Made by a program: the position numbers and the translations under genes
Part shown: one piece after another, positions 32,611 through 41,198 of the stretch
How the letters are laid out: each line of letters starts with the position of its first letter
Position numbering within the stretch: the stretch's first letter is position 1
Assembly: GCA_014529385.2 (NCBI GenBank)
Contig: CM043954.1
Coordinates: forward strand, 8,373,806 to 8,437,805
From: Adiantum capillus-veneris
Taxonomy: Eukaryota > Streptophyta > Polypodiopsida > Polypodiales > Pteridaceae
Direction: 5' to 3'
DNA: 64,000 nt
The notes under the pieces: generated by a model
What the model was told of the DNA's origin: nothing
The model's input: only the letters and a program-made list of their open reading frames with translations
Databases searched by the model: none

Positions 32611-34148
32611 TCAGCATACTAAATTTGCATACTGATTCTTCATGCTGTCAAAAGACTCACCCTGTATAGAAAATGTGGTTCTTGACTCAAGAGCCAAAAT
32701 CTGTCCTTTGCGACTCAATGCATCTGCAACACGGTTAGCTTTTCCAAGCACATACTCAATCAAACCTCCAAATTGCTCAAAAAATTGTGACCACCGCGCT
32801 TGGCGATCACTCCAATGTGCACTAGGCATAGATTGGAGCCACTTGAGGGCTTGATGATCTATGCGCACTGTAAACTCTCTACCATACAAAAAATGCTTCC
32901 TATGCTTAAGAGAGTGAATGACAGACAAAAGTTCTTTATCATAAACTGAATAATTCTTTTCCGCACTGTTGAGATTCCGGCTAAGGAAAGCTACTGGGCG
33001 ACCATGCTGCTGGAGCACTGCGCCTATGGCGACATTGCTCGCATCCGTCCATACCTCAAAGGGATCATCCCAAGAGGCAAGGATACGACATGGTGCTTCT
33101 ATCACCGCAACCTTGAGAACTGCGAAAGCCTCAATGGCTGCCTTGGGCAAGTCTACGCGCTGACGGCGAGTCTTTACTCCTTTCAAAACATCAGTCATAG
33201 GTGCAGCAATGCGTGCAATATTCTCTATGTGCGAACTATATGCTTGACATAGACCAAGAAAAGAACGCACATCATATGCAGTTTTTGGCGAATCCCAATT
33301 ACGAACCTGTTTCACCTTCGCGGGGTCTAGCTTGACACCTTCTGCAGAAATGATATAACTCAGATAAATGACTTCAGTAAGAAAAAATTCAGACTTCTTA
33401 GCTGCAATGTACAACTGACACTCATCCAAAGAGTTAGTACCCTTTCAACATCTCTTTCATGTTGCTCCCACGATGCAGAAAAAAAGAGAATATCATCTAA
33501 AAAGATGAACACACATACACCTACCATATCGCCGAAACGACCTACCATGAGACGATTGAACGTACCCACGGCTCCTGTCAATCCAAAAGGCATAACAATA
33601 TACTCCCATTGTCCTCGCTCAGTGCGAAAGGCGGTCTTGAAAATGTCGCCTTTGAATACCCGTACCTGATGGTATCCACTTTTGAGATCAACCTTGCTGA
33701 AAACCTTTACCCCATTGAGCCTATCGAGGATATACTCAATGCGAGGCATCGGAAACTTGTTCTTGACGGTCATCTTGTTTAATGTCCTGTAATCAACACA
33801 CAAACGAGACGAACCATCCTTCTTGCGAACAAACAAAATAGGGACAACAAAAGGACTTACACTAGGACGTATGAATCCTCTGGCCACCAACTCCGTGAGT
33901 TGTCGCTCTAACTCTTCCTCCTGTGACTTGTTCAAACGGTAGGGAGCCTTACTGCCAGGTTGCGCTCCCTCCATAAGCTCGATGCGATGGTCCTCTGGCC
34001 GCTCGGGTGGGAGACGAGGTGGAAGATCATTCTGCAAAAAGAGATGTTTAAACTTCGTAAACAACTCCAAATACTTACCAAGAGCCTGAATGCTCTGGGA
34101 AATTGGAGCAGCATAGATGAATGCCGCTTGTGCTCCGTCGTAATTCAC
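32611..34148 (-). pseudogene. A-minus reverse transcriptase and RNase H
   Basis: The first frame (34148-33360) holds PPERPEDHRIELMEG, KKDGSSRLCVDYRTLNK and the catalytic FLDDILFF near 33505. After a frameshift near 33420 the second frame gives SEFFLTEVIYLSYIISAEG and VRSFLGLCQAYSSHI, and then RNase H (WTDASNVAIGAVLQQHGRPV to ANRVADALSRK). It is of the same class as B and C but clearly another lineage (FLDD in place of FFDD). Confidence 0.9.
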
Positions 34149-34151
34149 GCT

Positions 34152-34559
34152 TTACCTGCACATGCGAGATGAGAGGCAAAGAATGCAAGCCCTCCTCAGC
34201 ACGAATGATAAGGGGAGAATCAGTTTTGGCATGTAAAGTGAGAGTGTTGCCTCAAAATCAATGAGAGGGTTTAGTTCACGAAACCATTTAATGCCTAAAA
34301 TCATATCTAATCCTGCGAGAGGAGACACAAAAAAATTTATACGAAAAGAAGCTTGTTGAACGGTAAATATTACATCAAGGCACTCCTTTGTGATGAGAGA
34401 GTCCATACCAAGAGCGAAGCCAAAAATTTCGAGAGGAGACTTCTGGCTAACGTCTAGGCGGGCTCTCTCAACAAGAGGGGGACTAATCACATCATGCATA
34501 CTGCCTGGATCAAACAATATGATAAAACGCTGCCCCTTTACATGACCATAACACTTCAT
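34152..34559 (-). pseudogene. A-minus aspartic protease
   Basis: KGQRFIILFDPGSMHDVISP carries the catalytic DPG triad (DSG in most families), and GLDMILGIKWFRELNP is the second conserved block (ILG). In the element it separates the zinc knuckle from reverse transcriptase. A stop near 34152 divides it from the reverse transcriptase frame. Confidence 0.85.
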
Positions 34560-34640
34560 GAGAGATTCATCAATGTGTGTGTCAGAGTCTTGAGAAGATG
34601 CAAGTTGTGTTGTGACAGTGCTTGTGGTAGTTGTCGGTGC

Positions 34641-36022
34641 CTATGGTTCTTTAGGTGGGACTGTCTTAGGACAGGCCTTCTTAATGTGACCCTTGACGTG
34701 ACATTGAAAACATCTATCTTCTTTAGCATAAATCACTTGTTCTTCAGCCGTGAAGTATCCTCCTATAATTCCTTGTGAAGCTTTTTCATCAGGGGTTAGC
34801 TTAGGTTTTGCAGGTGCTTTAGCTTTATCCTTAGATTCATTGTTAGTGTTCTTTTCCGAAGAATTAGAGAAAGAAGAGCTAGTAGAATTACCATTCTTTC
34901 CGTTCTTACCATTCTGTGTTTTCTGAGAATTCTGCGGGGTTCCTTGAGAAGTCTTGTTTTCCTTAGGCTTTCCTTTGTTGTGCTTCATCTCGTGGGCGAG
35001 AGCAATTGCTACCGCTTTGTTGAGATCGATTGGATCAAGTACCTCAACATCATACTTGATATACTCGTCCAATCCGTAAAGAAATGCCTCCTTGCGCTTC
35101 GCATCCGATTTGCGTAATTGAGTGCCGAGTTGCAAAACACGATTAGAGAAAGACATAACCAGCATACCGTTTTGCTTAAGAGCGTGCAAATCGTCCTTCA
35201 ATCGTGCAAGGTACTGAGGTGGCATAAACCGCGCGCCTTGAGCTTGTCTTGGAAATCAGCCCAATTAAAGGAAAGGGGTGTGAATCCGTAGGCTTCCTCT
35301 AGGTGCGCGGCTACCTCTGCCTCTTGCCATGCATGGTACCAATTAATGGCATCACCGGCAAGGTACATAGCTGCCGTCAAAACTTTGCTATTGCCTGTTT
35401 TCTTAGTTGTCGCAAAATAAGCATTAAATTGATGCAACCAAGAATGAATAACCGTAGCATCCATCTTACCATCATACTTACTGAAAGTCAACTTTTCGGT
35501 GACTGGGTTGTTGGAATCCGCATCGTGGCTTGCACCACTTGAGGAACTCCCACGATCTTTAGGTGGTTCGATTTTCGAGGCTTGCGCTTGTCGAAGCAAT
35601 TCTTGAGTGCGTAGCTCTCTTTGAGCTTCACGCTCGGTCTCCAAAGCCAATCTTTGAGCTGTACGATCGGCCTCGAAGGCCGCGTTTCTTGCCGCCTCGT
35701 CCGCCTTTCTTTGTTGTTTCCGTTCTTTGCGTTCGTTGCGCTCGCGTTCTAAAGCAAGGCGATTGTCTTCTTGTTGTGCGGCAAGTTTGGCGTTTCTTTC
35801 GTCGCGCTCACGGTCCTGAGCAAGGCGATTTGCTTCTTGTCTATTTATCATGGCCATCATCTGCTTGACCATTGCCTCCATAGGGTTTGGTGCACTTGGT
35901 GGCGTAGATGGCGAAGGGGGAGGGTTGAAGAAATCATCTCCTAGTGGGGAAGAGTCTTCGTCGCCTCTCTCATGCTCATCACCTGTATGCGAAGTATCCA
36001 CTCCGCTTCGGGTGACGATCAT
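34641..36022 (-). pseudogene. A-minus gag
   Basis: It begins MIVTRSGVDTSHTGDEHERG at 36022. A long Arg/Glu/Gln-rich coiled-coil region (ERERNERKERKQQRKADEAA) comes before a Retrotrans_gag capsid region (SWLHQFNAYFATTKKTGNSK, AGDAINWYHAWQEAEV). A frameshift near 35225 leads to MPPQYLARLKDDLHALKQNG, and the protein ends with a knuckle, CFQCHVKGHIKKAC (about 34710-34669). A-plus keeps only the first part of this gene. Confidence 0.85.
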
Positions 36023-36484
36023 GCACTATGATCTTGGGTTCTTAAGTTCGCGAGGAACTTGGGTTCTTGAGGGTCTTGAGGTTCTTGAGGTTCTTGATTC
36101 GTGAAAATCTTGGATTCTTGAGGTTCTTGAGGTTTTCTTTCACTTGCAAATCGCATTGGAGAAGGATCTTCTCTTCACTCGAGTTCTGCTCCTTTCTGCG
36201 GGCGCACCCCTTTGCAGACTTGCGCTCACACGAAGGTTGCTTTTTCCCACCTCACGTCGATTGGCCGGCCGCTAAGTGCACGGTCCGCTCTCAATGAGTG
36301 AAAAGAGACACAAGGGGAGGCTGGACAAGCCCTTCTTTCTTGGGATTCCTGACACTCTTCAACAAAACAGATTAGGAATCGACACGCCCGAGCGAACTTG
36401 GGTTCGTGCGATCGCAACAAGCAAAAAAATTCTTGTGGTTCTTCCCTTGAGTAGTACAGAACACTTCCAAAGCTCTGATACCAA
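36023..36484 (-). other. Leader and primer binding site of A-minus
   Basis: The primer site is TGGTATCAGAGC on the minus strand (36472-36483), beside the 5' LTR. The rest is non-coding leader that matches A-plus, including GGCCGGCC and tandem AAGAACCTC-like words (about 36055-36145) just before gag. Confidence 0.85.
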
Positions 36485-37700
36485 TTTAAGGTGCAGCGGA
36501 ATGAATGTTGTATTTTCTCAAGATTAGTGATCTATATTTGCTCAAGGTTCCTTTTAGTTCTTAGGGAAGAAGAGAGCCTTCCGTCTTTATGGAGAGTGCT
36601 ATGATCACGAACAAAGTGAGTGGATATTGTGCATGCAAGTGTATGAGACTGAGGGAAAGAGAAGAGAAAGATACGACACCTGAGAGTTTGTAAAACCCTC
36701 CTCCGAAGGCCCCACTCTCGTCGGCGAGAGCGGTCTACTTTTGATTGCACAAAGGTGTACAATGATGATGCATGGACTGATGCAAACGGGGACTATGCCG
36801 ATGACGACGATGATGACTTTAGGGCTGATTTCGATGCTCTTCTATCTGCTGTCCACAAAGGGGTAATGGCTGAGAATCTGGACCACTTTGGGGGGCTGAA
36901 AATGACTGGTTTACTGCTGTTTTTATGGCTGAAAATGATTGGTTTGTCGAGGCTCGTATGATGATGAAAAATGCTGAGGTTCTTGCACTATCTAGCTGTG
37001 TTTTTACGACTGCTGTCGTAGGCTGAAAGCGCTGAAGGTTTGCAGGTATCAGGCTGCGTTTCCAATGCTGAAAACCGCTGATAAAGACGCTGAAGTTTGC
37101 TATGGGGCTGACGATCAAAAACGCTAGTGGCTGAGGTTGTTGGTCGCGGGGAAAAACGCCAAGCAGAGATGCTTGATGGCGATGGCTTGTTGGGGGAGAA
37201 CCGCCAAGGGAGAGAGAGTGTAGGCGATCCCAAAACGTTAGGGCTGAAGGGGGGTGGCCTCATCAAGCGGGCTTGAAGAGGTTCTTGTTAAGAGAGGGAG
37301 GGAGTACCTGTTGCTTGGAAAGCCTGCTGTGCTCCTTGCTCATCTGCCTTATTGTGCTAACTTGAGTTTGCTTATATATTAACTTACCCAATTTGCCCTA
37401 CTGAGATCCCAACAAAAGTCACTTAATAAATAAGTGAAAAATGTTAAAAATAGGGAAAAATAGGATAAAGTCACTTGAAAAATTCAAAAATCCCCAAACT
37501 GACTCTGATGGAAATGCTTATGCTTATGCGGTGTGCAATCAGAGGATATGCATCTACACTAAGTGACTGGACATGCACGGTCTACGAATAGACTCACAAA
37601 GGTGCCAGATCACTTCTAATCTAGACTGACTGGACTGACGGGAACCCTGTTATGGTGTAGATTGTCCACGGACACATAGGGTTGGATGTGTCACGTGACA
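36485..37700 (-). repeat. 5' LTR of A-minus (1,216 bp)
   Basis: On the minus strand it begins TGTCACGTGACA, and its inner end reads CTTAAA where the other LTR has CTTACA. CAGCC (37701-37705) follows on the outer side. Confidence 0.95.
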
Positions 37701-37705
37701 CAGCC

Positions 37706-38660
37706 TTATCATTCTTGTGCTCTATGTGGATGATATGTCAATAGCTGCAAAGAAAAGAAGCACTATTGATGCTCTTAAAGAGCAGCTTATAAATCTGCAT
37801 TTTTAATGAAAGACCTTGGGGCAGCTGAACATATACTTGGAGTGAGGGTTAGAAGGCAAAGGGACCAGCGCATATTGTATTTCTCGCAAGAAAAGTACAT
37901 TGAAAAGGTGTTGGACAGATTTAACATGGTTGAAGCAAAGCCTCTTGGCGTGCCATTACAGCCATATGTCAAAATCTCCAAGGATGATTGCCTCAAGTCA
38001 AAGGAAGAAGCAAATGACATGCAAAGTGTGCCTTACGCTTCAGCTTGTGGTTTACTTATGTATGCTATGGTTGCTACTAGGCCTGACATAGCCCATGCAG
38101 TGGGAGTTATGAGCCGGTTTATGGCTAATCCAGGCAGGTTGCATTGGGATGCAGTGAAGTCCATTATGAGGCACTTGAAAGGGACTAAAAACAAATGCCT
38201 CTGCTATGGTAAAGGACCATTGGAGTTGAAGGGATTTTGTGACTCTGACATGGCTCGTGATGTGGATACACGGAAATCCACAAGTGTTTACTCTTGCAGG
38301 AGGTGATGTTTCATGGTGTTCTAGATTGCAAAAAATCGTTGCATTGTCTACTACAGAGGCTGAATATATTTCAGCCACTGAGGCTTCCAAAGACGCCATT
38401 TGGTTAGCACGTCTATGCAGTGATTTTGGTTTGCCTGACAAGGCACCTATGCTCAGTTGTGATAGCCAAAGTGCCATATGTCTGGCAAAGAATGCCATGT
38501 TTCATGCACACACAAAGCATATTGATGTGCGGTATCACTTCATTTGAGAAGTGCTTGAGGATGGCCTTATTACATTGGTTAAGGTCCATACATCACAAAA
38601 TCCAGCAGATGCTCTCACTAAATGCTTACCCAAAGCACAACATCAGCTATGCATTTAAAT
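37706..38660 (+). pseudogene. Copia D reverse transcriptase (second part) and RNase H
   Basis: The frame resumes with LIILVLYVDDMSIAAK, where YVDD is the copia catalytic motif. It passes through MKDLGAAEHILGVRV and VPYASACGLLMYAMVATRPD. RNase H begins at KGFCDSDMARDVDTRKSTS, shifts frame near 38285, and continues with STTEAEYISATEASKDAIWL and KHIDVRYHFI. It ends with NPADALTKCLP and a stop. Joining 29968 to 37706 keeps the frame open. Confidence 0.9.
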
Positions 38661-38834
38661 GGGGGGTCAATACTCTCAACTATTCCCCTTACAAAAACGT
38701 GCAGCCTCTCTCTCTCCCCTCTACTTCGATTTCTCACGCCCCCATCTCTGCAGATCATCGCCTCCTCTCCAAGCCTCAAGCCTTGCACATCTTCTTGTGC
38801 TCTATCACTTGCACACATTGTTGCGCACTCATCA
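38661..38834 (+). other. 3' terminal region of copia D
   Basis: An ATGGGGGGT purine run (38659-38667) could be the polypurine tract, which would make 38668-38834 a short 3' LTR. It is rich in CTCTCT. I do not see the matching sequence at the 5' end (4535-4746), so this stays open. Confidence 0.4.
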
Positions 38835-38839
38835 AGGAT

Positions 38840-38983
38840 ATGCATCTACTCTAAGTGCCTGGACATGCATGGTCTGCGAGTAGACTGACAAAGGTGCTAG
38901 AACACTTCCTAAGCTAGGCTACCTGAACCCTTGTCATGAAGTAGCTTGTCCACATGATGATAGGGTTAGATGTGCACGTGACA
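38840..38983 (-). repeat. Family-A LTR (A0), remaining piece
   Basis: From ATGCATCTAC to GTGCACGTGACA this matches the end of the A-minus LTR (31030-31184). It is the exact continuation of the piece that stops at 4534. The two pieces total about 986 bp, close to what a 1,216-bp LTR lacking its first 205 bp should give. Confidence 0.85.
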
Positions 38984-40560
38984 GCATGGGGCAAAGTGAA
39001 AGATCAGGAAGCCCTTATCTTTTTTGATAGAGGAGCCAAGGCCAACTTCATTTCACCTGAATTGGCGGCGCGCCTCGAGATTACGCGCGACAGGATGGGG
39101 CCACCAGCGAAGGCAGTTCTAGCGGCGCCTGGACGGGATGTAGCCATTACGCCCGTAATTGGCAAACTTCGTTTGCATTGTCAGGGGTGTTTAGGGCACG
39201 AGGACTTTTACATCATGCCTTTGGAAGGGTGTGACGTCCTCCTAGGAATCCCTTGGTACCATAAGAACGACGACGTGGTCGACTATCACGCCAAGAAGGC
39301 GACTTTGACAAATGAGAAGGGCATAAAATGTGTATTTGTATTATACGTAAAATTGAAGGGCGAGTCCGTCCCTATTGCATCTGCTTCAACCATTTCAAAA
39401 TTGATGAAATCCAATCTTTATGTTTACTCAATCTATTTGAAAGAACTAAATGATGAACAACGAACGAACATGTCTGAACTACCCAAAAAACGACAAGAAT
39501 TTCTGCATACACATGCTGATTGTTTCTCACAAGGCCTGCCAAGCGAGTTACCCCCATCTTGTCCTGAGGACCATACTATTGATCTGATTCCTAGAACCGC
39601 ACCACTGAACCGGCCACCTTACCGTATTAGCCGAGCCCAGAATGAAGAAATCATGAACCAAGTGAAAGACCTTCTAGAAAAGGGTCTCATCCAGTCTAGT
39701 ACTTCACCCTATTGTTCTCCGGTTTTACTGGTACTAAAGAAAGACGGATCTTGGAGAATGTGCATTAACTATAGAGCTCTCAATAAAATCACCATCAAGG
39801 ACTGATTTCCGATTCCAAGGATCGATGATAATTTTGACCAACTACAAGGATCCTCTTGTCTCAGCGGGATTGATTTGAAAAGCGGATATCATCATATCAG
39901 AATCGCCCTGGGAGATGTCTACAAGACAGCCTTTCGCACAAGTTTTGGTTTATATGAATTTTTGGTGATGCTTTTTGGACTTACCAATTGGCAATGCTCC
40001 AGCGACTTTCAACCGAATGATGGATAGGATTTTTCGAGAGCATCGATCTTTTGTGGGCACTTTCTTTGATGATATTATAGTTTTCTCCAAGGATGAAGTA
40101 GAGCATCGACACGATCTGCAACAGGTCTTTCAGGCATTACGTGATCACAGATTAGTTACCAAAGCCAAAAAGAGCGAGTTTTTCGTGTCGGAGATACACT
40201 TCCCAAGACACATCGTCTCCGCAGCAAGAGTACATATGGACCCAACCAAAATTGAGACTATTCACGATTGGCCAGACTTGAAGAATGTTCATAAAGTTAG
40301 AAGCTTTTTGGGCTTGTGTTCTTACTATCGGCGGTTCATTCAGAAGTTTGCAGAGGTAGCTTCCCCTTTGCACTTATTGACTCAGAAAGGAGTCCCTTTC
40401 TCGTGGGGACCGACGGAGGTGATTGTCTTTTAGACACTTAAGGAAAAACTGACTACTGGACCAGTATTGGCTTTCCCATATTGTGATGCTTGGGGTTGTA
40501 GTCTGGGAGCGGTCTTGATGCAAGAAGGCCATGTGATTGCTTATGAAAGCAGAATGTTTT
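38984..40560 (+). pseudogene. Gypsy remnant E: protease, reverse transcriptase, start of RNase H
   Basis: The frame enters directly at AWGKVKDQEALIFFDRGAKANF (protease, DRGA where B and C have DPGA). It passes through the KKDGSWRMCINYRALNK reverse transcriptase block, a TGA at about 39803, a frameshift near 39985 and GTFFDDIIVFSK. It then stops at 40431 and fades after CDAWGCSLGAVLMQEGHVIAYESRMF. It belongs to the B/C lineage but is the most diverged copy. Both ends are missing: the left through A0, the right near 40560. Confidence 0.85.
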
Positions 40561-41198
40561 CAACTTTGTCACCCATTCCCTCTTGCCTAATTAAAGCCCT
40601 TGGATTACCTTGGCAGTCTATGATCCTCATAAATGGAGCAAAATGTGCTATCTCTCTAACATATACCATCCCTCCACAAAATTGTAGCACTGTTCCTTTT
40701 TTGAGAGTGATACAAAATTCAAAAGTTGGCGATGGTTGAAATTTTGTGAGAGGTTTCTCTTGCCTTCTTCACTCTTAGAAGCTAGTTCATGGATCCGACC
40801 ACGCAAAAGAGATTCAATGAGATCATGCGAAAACACCAATCTTTAAGTTCCAATTCTCATAAGTTGTTCTACAAATGCATAACCTTAATCTATACGTAGA
40901 AGCACCCCAAATTTCAAAACACATGCACAAGCATAATTCTTTGAAGAACCAAAGCTACCTCCTTTGTACACGACCAAAAAGCACCCGTATCAACTTCCAC
41001 TTGAAATTGATTTTCAAACCTCCTTTCAGCTTTTCCTACACCTTTCTAACAATAAAATATAATAAAAACTGCTCAATATTTCTATTGGGTGCAACATATC
41101 AATCCTTCCAATTTAAATTGCATACTTCAAAAACAAATTTGAATATTTGCTTAACAATAAGAAAGCAAAACACACTAAGGGATTCACAAGGAACATAC
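40561..41198 (-). other. AT-rich intron-like sequence downstream of URT1 exon 4
   Basis: After the GTATGT donor at 41198 the minus strand is AT-rich and shows no match to the URT1 C-terminal region. One short open frame (40839-40648) has no recognisable domain. It is best read as the beginning of an intron whose acceptor is not seen. Confidence 0.5.

Larger units (their letters stand above)
29969..37700 (-). mobile_element. A-minus: full-length family-A gypsy element (7,732 bp)
   Basis: Two LTRs of 1,216 bp each, a Met-tRNA primer site, gag, protease, reverse transcriptase, RNase H, integrase with chromodomain-like end, and a polypurine tract are all present on the minus strand. CAGCC is duplicated (29964-29968 and 37701-37705). 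The LTRs differ at about 15 places in their first 420 bp, so it is older than C. Stops and frameshifts in gag and pol show that this copy is dead, but it is the autonomous type that A-plus lacks. Confidence 0.95.
4535..38834 (+). mobile_element. Copia element D, composite span with two nested insertions
   Basis: The element starts TGTTGAG at 4535 and ends ATCA at 38834. It is flanked by AGGAT (4530-4534 and 38835-38839), and removing it rejoins the A0 LTR without a gap. Without A-plus and A-minus it is about 4.56 kb. The order gag, protease, integrase, reverse transcriptase, RNase H is that of Ty1/copia. I could not recognise matching terminal repeats or a primer site by eye, so its LTRs must be short, diverged or damaged. 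Stops and frameshifts show it is inactive. Confidence 0.8.

Noticed and set aside
36472-36483. GCTCTGATACCA as part of a tRNA gene
   Set aside because: It is the inverted primer binding site next to an LTR. No cloverleaf is present around it.
40648-40839. Candidate fifth exon of the URT1-like gene
   Set aside because: The frame does not match the conserved PAP-associated region, and I found no convincing splice acceptor in front of it.
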